Position numbers and translations under genes: made by a program. DNA of 64,000 bases, from positions 1 to 64,000 of the forward strand of contig NOWV01000054.1 in assembly GCA_003344405.1 (NCBI GenBank). The letters are read 5' to 3'. Below, in pieces: positions 48,720-60,700 of the stretch. Positions within the stretch are counted from its first letter, which is position 1. The number at the start of each line of letters is the position of its first letter. The notes beneath the pieces were generated by a model. That model was not told the origin of the DNA. It did not search any database and was given only the letters and a program-made list of their open reading frames with translations. This stretch comes from Trichoplax sp. H2 (lineage: Eukaryota; Placozoa; Uniplacotomia; Trichoplacea).

Positions 48720-49645
48720 TGGTACTGTACAGACTTCGCTTTACAGTGGGTCATTATACATTATTATACCAGTTTAGCATCAACGTTGATCGTGTACCGT
48801 ACTTACTACTGTACACTGTACAGTGTACAGTACAAAAAACTTTCGCAAGTCTGCAGTAAAGTACTGTACTGGTAGGGCCCGCGCCGCGCTCGTGTATAGT
48901 GTACACTGTACTGCTATCTATGGTATAGGACAGTACAGTACAGTACTGTAGAGTTCATACGAACAAGCGTATTGAAGGTTAGTACAGTACTGTACTACAG
49001 TATTCTCAATCTGTACTGTACACTGTACACTGTACAGTAGTGCTGTAGACGTCGAGCGATTGGACGTCCAACGTACAGTACTACTGTACTGTATGTACAG
49101 TGTATACACGTACAGTATACAGTAGTACTGTACAGTATACTGTAGTCTTATACCGTACTGTACACTGTTAACACTGTACTGTACACTGTGTACGTTGGTA
49201 CGTTCAATGAACGTCCGACGTTCAAATTGGACGTTCGTACTGTACTGTACAGTGTACAGTACGTTCGTTCATTAAAACTGGCTAACGTCCACAGTACTAC
49301 TGTACAGTACATCGTCTAGTACTGTACAGTACACGGTATAAAGTTACTGAACCTGTGACAGGTCTACGACAAATGGTAATACTATCTGTTAAATGAGCAC
49401 ATTATCGTAAACCGTCAGCAAAGCAAAGCGTCGGGAGTTTGTACTGTACTAGTAATATTATAATTTATATATTATTATTATTATTAATGTATAGAGTACT
49501 GTACTGTACACTGTACTGCTATCTACTGTACTGTACTGTAGAGTTAACTACTAACAACCGTATAGAAGGTTAGTACAGTACAGTACAGTACAGTACTCTC
49601 AATCTGTACTGTACACTGTACACTGTGCACTGTACTGTACAGTAC
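48720..49645. repeat. GTAC-palindrome array D (head-to-head interval)
   Basis: The densest of the arrays, with CTGTACAG/GTACTGTAC/GTACACTGTAC runs between the PLRG1 start (48692) and the TIR gene start (50338). A ~140 bp composite block (gtactgctatct - gtagagtt - gaaggttagtacag - ctcaatctgtactgtac) at about 48903-49037 recurs at 49513-49640. A second inverted element family (gaacgtccgacgttcaaattggacgttcg) lies near 49200-49235. Short frames inside are repeat by-products. Confidence 0.88.
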
Positions 49646-50337
49646 AATCAATTTTGCCCGGTGTGATAGTAGTTGCAAACCAACCTTCTTTGAATGACGC
49701 ACAAGATGGACGTTATCCTACAGTTCTAGCACTAGTCTTTTACAAGATTTTAAAGCTAAAAAATGGCTTCGTTTTTGAAAAAATTTCTTGTTCAGGATAG
49801 TACTAAGCGTTCGAAGGGTTAAGTGCAACAGTCGACACACAGTCTGTACTACGACTATATGACAATCCATACTTGTCACTTGGCTGACGATGCTAGCTTG
49901 AATTTTACTAATCATTATTTTAATGAATACCCTATTAAATTGACAAATAGAAGAAGACGAGTAACATCGAATAAGTAACTCTATGATAAATTAAGTGAAT
50001 GATCGAAAATCGGCTATTAATATCATTCATCAAGTAAAAATAAGCGTTAAAATGCATTTGACAAAGTAGAACGATCAAGATTGTACTGACAATTTGTCCA
50101 ATTTGGATCCCCGTACCCAGAACTGGCAATGCGCTAAATTTAGTCCGTCAATTATGACGAAAAATCCCCTTGCATCAAATAAATAAATAAATAGATTATC
50201 GAAACAAGTTCATGTTATATATATTGCAGTACATCAACAGCTTATCGTAACATATCTGCTGTGCAATGCCATGTACGTCAAACTGTATTAATATACGAGT
50301 AAGTCGAAGATTATTGCAATTCTAGCTCTGTTCTCAA

Positions 50338-52846
50338 ATGAAGTCGATATGGAGGCGCTGGACAGTATCGAATAAAACGACACCAAAGGCTATCTCATTT
50401 TACTCTCATTCCAATGGCGATATTACCGCAGAGGTTATCTCATCTCCCTCGAATTCCAACGACGCTATTTCTAACAACAGCACGCCAAAGGTTTTCGCAG
50501 GTCGTTCCAATTCCAAGCGCGACGTGACCGCAAAGGCTATCTTATCTCACTCTAATTTCAAGGACGATATTTCTAATAGCACTAGGCCAAAGGTTTCCTC
50601 ATCTCATCCTGATTTCAACCACAACATTCCTAATAGCACTAGGCCAAAGCTTTCCTCATCTCACTCTGATTTCAACCACGACATTCCTAATAGCACTAGG
50701 CCAAAGCTTTCCTCATCTCACTCTGATTCCAACCACGACATTTCTAATAGCACTAGGCCAAAGCTTTCCTCATCTCACTTTCATTCCAACCACGACATTT
50801 CTGATAGTACTACACCAGAGGTTATCTCAGCTTACTCTAAATCCAATAATACTACACCAGAGGTTGTCTTATGTCACTCCGATTCCGATAATGACATTGC
50901 CTACGGCAAGAAATTAGAAGTACACTTGAAAGAGCTCGGTGTAAGGGTTTTCAGAACTGATAAATCACTCACTCCAGGAAAGTCCATAAGTGCAGAATTT
51001 GGTAGACTTGCTCAGAAGCTCTTTATCTTTATTTTAAGCGGACACATTTTTACCCGTGCGAATAACTGGCTAGATCATGTTTTATCACTTAAAAGCGATG
51101 AAGCTGATCCTTCAGCTAGTACAAACAGGGGACTCGATGATATTGTTATAATTCCTGTTCTACGTATGCCAAGTCATGAATTCGATCGCTATTGCCGCCC
51201 TAGCTTAAGTAATTTAAACAAAATCGAAGGTTTAAGAGGGCCCTCAAGCGTTGCCGATATTGTACATCATATTCTACAGGAAGGTAACAGTATTGACAAT
51301 AATACTAATAGTGAAATTTGCTTTGCACAATTTTCTATCCAAGTAGATACCTATCTTAATCGTAATCAACTGATTTTGACTAATTTTTATTACATTAAAT
51401 AATAATGCTATAACTCACTATTTGCAATATCATGCTACACAATTTCAATAACCAACATTCAGTATCCTGCCTTGATAACAATGCAAATTAGCTGTTGTTG
51501 ATACTAGCAGAAGCTTTCTGCTGGTTACAATTTAATGCCACGACTTGAGTAGACTAAGTTAAATATTACTGTAGCTCCTATTTGAGATATTTTGAAATGT
51601 GTTGGCATATTGTGATGGATGCCCTTGTAGAAATTGGCGTTTCGTCTCCATCGATTGATTAACTATGCCTATTAGTATCAGTTGTTTGATAGAATGGACG
51701 TGTTTGTGCGCTTGTTAGAGGACTACATCATAACGCAGCTTTAATTAATTCTAATACCTACAGTACAAAAATGCGTTAGTTTGAAGGGCAAGACTCTACG
51801 ACTGGTGGGATTACATAGTAACCTCACGGAGTATTTTACTGCAATTAGTCTTACAGATGGATTTGTAATATCTTTCTCACGCGTCCATTGAAACTATTTT
51901 ATCAGAGACAAGATTTATTTGCAGTTACGCTTGAAATGAATACCTTATATTACAAGTTGCGATAGCAATAATTTCATGAAATATCAAAATTTCTCTTATA
52001 TTCTTTTCAATTTTTTTTGCAGTATTTGCAGGTATAATTTAAGAGTGGTTTAAAATACAGCTTGCGAGCTTATAGATTGAAAATTTTTTAATGTTTTTCC
52101 TGCCAACTTATTCAATTTTTAGGAAGTACAAGTAGTAATTTTGCACCTTGGCTATCCCAATATCTTCGTAATCGAAAGGGTCAAGGTATTCGATATTCTA
52201 GGAGTTAATTCCTACTAACGCAATTTTGCTGCATCGATAAGTCAGTTTAGAATATCAAGAGATGTTACAATTGAGGATATCATTAAAGTAGAAGATGAAA
52301 CAATCTGAATAATAATTTGTAACTGACATTAATTCAACACTATATTAAAAAAAACTTATTGGAACGGGTAGAATTCACTAGTTATTACAAAAAACTTCTT
52401 AGATTAATAAAATAATTTTTATAACTTTCCTATTCTATTCACACATAGAGTTACCCAAGGGTATACAATACGATGTATTTGTTACCTATCAAGAAAAAAC
52501 AGAATACGTACAAGCATTAGTGGGAAAACTGCGCTCAGATTGGTTCAGTTTAAAGGTCTACGATAAAAAGCTAGAAGGTTTAACACACTCTCTTATTGAG
52601 CCAACAATTGAGAAATCGGCTAAGATTTTGGTCATTTTAAACGGCAATTTTAACTCTGTAAAGTGGCAGAATCATTATCAACCATGGATAAAGTATCATA
52701 AAAAAACTGCTCAAGTTACGTGTATACTATGTGATCCAGAAAAATTTTCAAGATTAAGTGAGACCGTTTTTGCAAAGGCGCAGCGCATTGACTGGAATGA
52801 TGCCTACCTATACGAAACGTTGTATAAAAGATTACGGGAACAGTAA
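50338..52846 (+). CDS. Double TIR-domain protein with N-terminal SHSDxNxDI repeat tract
   Basis: Three exons, 50338-51283, 52123-52179 and 52449-52846, join in phase to exactly 466 codons plus stop. Residues 1-175 are a tandem repeat of about 19 residues (consensus NSTRPKLSSSHSDSNHDIS; four clean 57-bp units at 50575-50802, decayed ones on both sides). TIR 1 spans about 176-315: VVLCHSDSDNDI (beta-1/alpha-A), FRTDKSLTPGKSI (BB loop) and LFIFILSGHIF. TIR 2 spans about 338-466: YDVFVTYQEK, KVYDKKLEGL, AKILVILNGNF and CILCDPEKF. Both WxxxE positions lack the glutamate of NAD-cleaving TIRs (W-L-D-H-V and W-Q-N-H-Y), so scaffold-type signalling is more likely than NADase activity. No membrane segment, death domain or LRR was seen. 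The start codon is the first in frame, and an upstream exon cannot be excluded. Confidence 0.85.
50575..50802 (+). repeat. Four in-frame 57-bp repeats inside the TIR gene
   Basis: Units start at 50575, 50632, 50689 and 50746 and encode 19 residues each, ending S-H-x-D-x-N-H-D-I. Decayed units precede (from about 50350) and follow, up to the first TIR domain, whose opening TTPEVVLCHSDSDNDI has the same pattern. Confidence 0.9.
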
Positions 52847-54749
52847 GTTGCTCCAACTTCTCATATTCACTTTCAAACTGTAACCTTATTACAGTACAAG
52901 TACTTTGAATAAATGAATTAATTAGTGTGACAATTAACTAATTATAGTGTCATCAATGATATAATTTTGTTGAGTAATGAATCATATGTTAACACCTAGC
53001 CATTAATTAATTAACGACTATTAAATATCATAGAAAGTGTGTTGCGATTCTTGCTCTATTCAGCATGTAAACTTGACTATAAATTTATCATTGTTTTGCA
53101 TCAACGAAGCTTGTGAGGCTATCTAAAAGCCTCAAAGTTCTTAATTGAAGGAGTTGATAAGTTAGTCGATAACAGATGGTTATCAGTTGTTAGTAGTAGA
53201 TTGTAAGTTATGATTTCGATCGGTCATTTTAATAAAAAGCCTTTAGAATAAAGCTTTGATCCTTAACGTCAGTATTTTATCGTCTAAGACTGGAATCTAG
53301 GTTTGGTAGATTAAAGAGCGCTTAGAGCTACTTGCTTCGATAGTTAGCACTACTTTAGAGGAAAGAACCCCTTTAATTTTTTTATGTAGCAATCTCGGTT
53401 GTGACAATTAGGAAAATATTTGTATCCGCTTAGTCAAGCGATTTACGAATTGTCAAGCTATGCTTTTAAGTAATTTTGCACGTATGCTTGCTGCCAGTGA
53501 TACCATGCCACGGCGCTTAATTAATAAAATCCAGGTGAGCTGGTTGAAAGTGTATATGTCGTTTACCAATAACTAGTAGCTCTCACGTAGCCCTTGATTG
53601 AACTATCTATTGGATAGCTGGCATACGCAAGATATAAACATAATCAGTTTTAATAATTAAGTATGAGCTGGCCTACTTGCCATTTTTCAAAATTATAAAA
53701 ACTACACGTACTGTACTTGTACTTTTTACTTGACATTATCGTGGACTTGCGATGGCTGCACTAAAATAATAGCCTTACTTGACCATATACCGCGTAATGC
53801 AAACCCTCGTCAAGAGTATTTCTAGGCAATGTAACTTATAGGAACGTATGTCCTTGTATATCCATAGCAGAGAATGCTACCTAACATTATTTTAGGCTAC
53901 TAGAGTTTATTCTTGGTTTGCATAGCTTTTAATTGCTACATACAAAGTGAACGATAGATCAACGACAAGCCAATTTCTACAGTACCAGGAAGGCTTATAA
54001 AATAGTTGACAAGACAGTAAAATGAAAAAATGCAGAGTAGTCAAACAGTTGTACAGACTATAAAGGATTACCTTGTAGGTCATGACAATTGTAGAATCTA
54101 CCTTTGTAACATTGTATGTCTAGCAGACCATATTAATCCCTATACTGAATGTTATGACGTTGCCGTAAGCGCTAAATAAATCTGATTACAAAATTGATTA
54201 GAGTCCGCTTCATTCTAATTTCCTACTCTACTCTGGTTACGGCTACAAAGTCTGCTATAATGAAAAAATTGATTGACTACTATAAGACGTTAACGATAAT
54301 ATGTAATCATATAGAATCAATTAATTATCGATGGGCTTCCAAAACAATTCATCAATAACATTCACTCAGAAAATAAAAGTTTGAATTTGGATCATGACTA
54401 ATAGTTTCTAAATCATCATATTAGAAATGACGGAATTAACAGGTTATGATACAGATAATGTGTATTTACATGCAGTACGTATAATTCGAAGTCAATAAAA
54501 ATACTAAATAATTCGAGGATATACTGCATTATCATATTGCAGTATTGTAACGGGCAAAAAAAATTGGCACGGGTGCAATCCCTAACTGTAACTTTTCGCA
54601 TCTATAGGCCTATTAATAATAACATATTTGTAACGCCATCATCACACAGTGATGATCATTTTTGTGATATGCTAAAACTACGAATATTCGTATTTCATGA
54701 CGTAATGGCAAAGGCCAAAAATATTTTGATTTTTCTACAAAATATCCGG
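52847..54749. other. Tail-to-tail interval between the TIR gene and HMMR
   Basis: About 1.9 kb of AT-rich DNA with no recognisable gene. One isolated short GTACTGTAC word near 53708 and no array. Confidence 0.5.
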
Positions 54750-57700
54750 TTAACGAGACTTTTTCACCGAAGTGGTTTTCATAATATTCCCAGAATTGAT
54801 GCAAGGCTTAAGTGGAGTAGCAAGTCTATCAAATGTGTTCGTTGTTTCATGAAGGATTTGATTTTCCAGCTTTCTTGTTGACCTTTTCTCTTTATCTAGT
54901 TGGTCTTGAAGCTTTACTACCTCCTATATACACAAAAAGGTGATATAACTTTCCTGGTGTTGACTTATATGATTACGTAACTTAGGTATCATGCAAGAAA
55001 ACAAGAATTGAATGAAATTTAGTGTTTAATTACATAAATAGAGACTTCATATACCTGCTTTAGTCGAAGATTCTCCTCTTTAATGCGTTTAATATGCTGA
55101 ATTTTCTGCTTGTTATTCTGATGTCCAAGAAGCTTAGCATAGTTTTTACTTAATTGATTGACCTAAAAATTAAATGAAATCCAAGTGTTGGATAGAAAGT
55201 AGCATGTACTGTCTAGTCGCTTTCAGTAATAAAAGCGTTCTGCTAAATATGTGTATAATTGAAGTTTTATGACCTCCTTCGTTGCTTCTTTATTTTGATA
55301 GAGAAGTAATTTCTTTTCTTCTTCATACTCCTCCAATTGTGCCTTAATTTAATATTAACGTTAGCGATATTCTAATTAGCATAAAAGTTATATTGGCAAT
55401 ATACAGTAGATTGTAGGATAGCAGTCTTCGATTATGCGTACCTTAAAAGGTAATATCATTTCGTTCAAATTTTCATACATAGTTTTCCATCTAGTATACA
55501 AGATAGAGTTTTCATATTTCAGACTACAATCTACCAATGGTATACTAACTAGCTACAATAATCCAATATATTACTTCTCTGCCTCTGTACGCCATTGTAG
55601 TGATTCTGTCAAATATCTAACGGGCGGTATAAGATAAAATGTAATCTTAAAAACAATTCTTGGTTATATGCTGTTAAAAAGATTTTAAGATTTTTATTCA
55701 TTAGTATATTTAAATTACTGTTGGCTTTTCTCCTGGTATGTTGCAATAACTTCCTCCTTAGCTGCTGTTAGTGAATTATTAAACTGCAAGAAATTTAAAT
55801 GTTTGATAGATGGGTTAAGTTCAGTAGATGAAATAAACCATTAATTACAACTGATAACTAGCAATCGTATTATAGCACCCGCAACTACCTTGTCCACTTC
55901 CGATTCCATAGATGCTCTACATGCTGTAATATCTTTCTTGAGATTATTAATTTCTGTAATGCTTTCCTTAGCTTTTAATTCCCATTGTGATACTTTTTGC
56001 AGATCTCTGCATTCGGATTATATTTTGATAACAAAACATTTTCAATCGTTTCGGCTTTTAACCAACTTAAATGTGTATTGCTTAGATTTCTTACTCGATT
56101 GTACTTTCAAGTTCCATCTTATGCGCTTCAGCTAACTTTTTGGCTTCCACTAGTTGGCCGGTTACCTACGCATTACAAGATTATCAAATACTATTAGTGA
56201 GAGTTGCTTACAATATTTTGACAATATAGCGTAATCTGGTTTAATTAAAGCCATATTGACAACAAAGTCAAATGAGTCCAATATCTGCGGACATGTCTTC
56301 ATTCATCTACTCACTAAGTCAATTTGATGAGTTGATTCTGCTTTCACTTCATCATACATTTTGCCTAATTCATCGTATCTTTTATCTTTTTCCAACACAG
56401 CATTCTGTAACAATTTAATGTTGTTAATAGGTAAGACTGCCAGTAAATTAGCTTTTAGGTCGATTTTAGCTATCTTAAATTCTACGTAATTGCGTAATAA
56501 CCTTTAGCTCATTCAAGTTTTCAGAAAGTTCATTTATATTCCTTTTCATGTTGGTATTCTCAAATTGCCTAATAAAATTTTAGTAAGTTAGGTGAGTTGA
56601 AACGCATACTTTAATCTAGTGCGATTGCGGATTTACGCAGTTGCAAAACTAACAAATCTTCAATCAGCTCTTTTTTCTCTGCTAGCTCATTTAAAAGTTG
56701 CTGCTGTCTATTAGTTGCATTTTTCTTTTCGTTAGTCAGCGCTTCTAATGCCAAACGATTCTTTTCCAATAAGGAATTCATTTCTTGCTCGATAAATCCC
56801 TCGTTTCTGTTCGTAAAGTTGATTATTATTATAATTATACGCATTGTCAAATCCCACAGCATCAAAGATATTACTTTCATAACGATAAGCTATGAATTCT
56901 TGGTTTGCTTCTATTTGTTACAGTACACTTACTTCTTAAATTCATCCTTCAGCATTTGTATCATTCCTTCAGTTTCAGCAATAATTAAAGAACGCGCTGC
57001 TAGCTGCTCTTGCATGGTATAAACTTCAGCCTTTAAATTTCTACACAAACAGTGAATCATCAAATTAACTATAGCCAAGTGTTGGTATATCTACGCTGTG
57101 GTTAAGACATTTATTTCTTCGGAAAGTATACACTACAGTATATATAAATTTACTGCATTAGTAAATAGGTTGTTGCTATTTAGACAACAACAATTTTTGG
57201 TGATTGCCTAGTAATAGTTGTCATCCATTTTCCCAATCGATAAAAATCGAACTATGCATACTATATAGCGGCAGTCCAGAATTAGATTTCTATCATATAA
57301 CATGTGGAAATTTTACGTGTTTAGGAAAAAATTATAGATAAATTCATCGAAGCTTACAGAATAGTTTCCTCCATGCTCTTCTTAGAGTCTGTTAATGTCA
57401 TAACTTCCTTTGTAATTTGATTCACTTGATTTTTTAATTGTTGTCTGTCCGGCATAATTAAGTGAATGAGTAACAATAACAGCATTTTTAATTCATTTTC
57501 ATCGGCATTACATGATATTACTTACTTTTCCATTGCATGGGAGTGGATCGAATTTTTGGCTTCATCTGCTTCCGTTTCGAGTGTTTGAATACGCTGATTA
57601 CGGACATTAATATTTTCTTCAGCAATTTCGATGTCGACTTGATATCTATCAATAGTTTTCGTTAGTTCATGATTTTGGTTTTCTAACTGTGTCAAACGCT

Positions 57701-60700
57701 TCTTTAAAACTGTAATTTCATTTTCTGAATCGCGCTTAATTTCTTGTAGTTTTTCTATCTCAGAGAACTGTTTGTTAATCTCACTTTCACAGTGAGTTTG
57801 CTTTTCTAAAGCCATTTTTAAGTGCTGCTCTAGATCCTTGACTGTATTTTCAGTAGCGATCAAAGTATTTTCGGTTGCAGCTAATTCTTGATTGCAATTT
57901 TCAACGTGTGCTTGACTTTCAGCAAGATTTTCTTCAAGTTCTTGCATATCGCCAGCTATTTTCGAGTTAATTTCTGTTAAACTAGATATTTTTTGTTGTA
58001 AAGATGCCTTCATATTTTGCATTTCCTCTTTAGCTTCGTTGACTTGATTGGACATGCCATGCAATTCATCACGAAGTGAAATATTTTCTTCATTACTTGT
58101 TCTTAAAGCTTGCTCCATTGATGCAAGTTTAGTTTGCAATTCATTGATGCTTGCTTGAGCATCTTCAATCTTATCATTTAAATTTTTTAATTTTAAATTT
58201 AAATCGTTTATTGTTTGGGTGGCTACTTTATTTTCGGACTCCTGCTCGCTGAGAGCTTTTGCTAAGCCACTATTTTGATTTTGCAATTTCTAAAATAAAA
58301 TGAAACCGCCTATGAGGATGTAGTTGTAAATTTGACCAATTTCTATTTTTACAATTTAGGAAAGCTTGCTTTCACATTCTTAATACTGTTACCTCACGAT
58401 CCATTTTTATTTGGCCAATTTCCACATTTATGGAGGCATTTTCAGTTTCAAGCTTCGCTTTGCAGTCTAATTGATCGAATGAAATGAATAGACATGAAGT
58501 ATACTGTACGCTTAGCCTTATAAATTATATTATATGCTACCACAGCAGCTTTATAGTTGCTCTATATAACTCCAACCTTGGCTAACTGATAATTTCTGTC
58601 GAATGTCATCACAATTTTGTTGAACATCGATGAGCTTACTTTCTATAAATATCATTAGATAACATTGGCATTTACATTAAAATTGCTAGCTTGCCCACTT
58701 GCTATGTGATGTGAATTATATATTACTTGCTGTCGTAATCAGCACACAGTCAGCAAAAATTTGTCAACATAAATGTACCATTTACTACGCACAATAATTG
58801 TTACAGATAAACACGCAACATTTGCTACATCAATTTTTTAAAATATATAAATATAGATATACTGTAGATGAACAAAAATGGATTCCATTAATACATATAT
58901 GGTTATAAAATATTTACCGATCTCTAAAGTTTTTGACTCAAGTAACTCTTTCTCAGCGATAGCTTCTTCTATTTGGTGAGTTAGAGCATTAACGGCAGAT
59001 TTCGATCGTGATTCTGTATTCATGAGTTCCTAACAAGAAAATGCTCTGATATCTCAGCGACATTGTACCATTTGAGGAAATGTTAGCAAAAATAGGCGAT
59101 TTAAAGACCATAGTAGGTACCTCGTCTTTTACAATTAATTTTTTGTTTATATCGGCTAACTCTGCTTGGACTTGATTTAATTTGGAAACGTTTACACTTG
59201 ATTTCATCTAAACAATATACCAATGAATAATTGATTCATGCAAACAAGCTTTATGACAAACTATCAGGTTATTGAAGTATTAAAGGTAGTAGCTATCTAG
59301 TATATAAAAGCATCAATTGAAAATAAATTATTACGGAACTATCACTATTGAATCAACTTTCCAAAATTAATCTAAATCGAGTCAGTCGCTAATCAAGATT
59401 TAATTTATCTTTTGAGACCTCACGCTGAAGACCTTCATTTTTATGTAAGATATCATTGATTTCTTTCTGTAGTGATGCAATAGTTGATTGCTGCTTAGTA
59501 GTCTCTTGCAATGCCATCTGCCAAGCAAGTGACATGAGTACAATATATATATATTAGCCAAAGCTTAAGGTACGATGAAATCAGTGCAAATTAGCCCGAT
59601 TGATATAATAAAAATGAAGTATTGGCATACATTTAATTTACTGTCAATTCGTTTTTTCTCATCTTGAAGTTTCTGCAATTCCTTGTCTTGCTGAACTCGC
59701 TCATAGTTTAGCTGTCGAATACGTTTTTCTAGTCCGCTGCAATCGTTAGTATTACATGTTGCAGCTTTCCTTTTCCTGGTGCTAGACGTAGTGATGCTAG
59801 CCTAAAAGAAAAATATTTGTTCAGAACTGCTGGTAATGGCATTGATTTTACTAGCTAGAGTGGACACCAGCTTTAAAACTCGAAAGAAATACTGTATATA
59901 CCTCAGAGTTAGTTACCGGTTTAACACCACAATGCCTTTTAGCGGGAGTCTCTATTAATTAAATAAATAAATGATATTCGTATCATACTAATATTTCATT
60001 ATTAGATACAGGAAATAGATAGTTGGATAGATAGATTAAGTGTATCAATAAAATAGACAGGTTACTGTGGATATTTCTGTTAAGGCAAATGCTATAATAG
60101 CTGTTATATATTTATACGTTCGAAATTACAACACATATATTCATTTATTTATTCTAATATGCTTGTATTTATATTCTAAATGAAAATGTATTATTTTAAG
60201 CATTGTATGGCCTAATGTTGTGTATTATTAAGATGGTATAATTGTACATTGCATCTCTACCATTTCTCAATTTATCAATCCAAAAGATTTGTAAATATCC
60301 TCGTATTACCTGCACTATTTTGTTATGTACAGAAACAGGCATAAGTCGGTACGATAATTGAATCTTCTTACCTGTAGTCTTAATTTTATTATTACTATAA
60401 CCGGCAGCATCTTCATCTTCTATGTGATAGATTAGATTACAACATTCAGTATAATTATTTATCAAACTATTTTCATATACATGACATGAGTTGTTAAAAA
60501 GAATGAACTATATGATCATGACAACCTCTTAAAAAGATATTAAACCGTATTCGAGTACATGTGCTGCAGAGACCTGCATGGGTCTTGAAGACCTGATATG
60601 CAGTAATCATTGCGTGTACGGTAGATTATAATAATGAATTTTTAAAATTTCAATCAAACAATTATCACAACTCATTCGCAAGAATCAGGTAATCTAATTA

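Noticed and set aside
48720-49645. Inverted-repeat ends of a DNA transposon (MITE)
   Set aside because: Palindromic words are scattered throughout rather than at two termini, and no target-site duplication or transposase remnant is visible.
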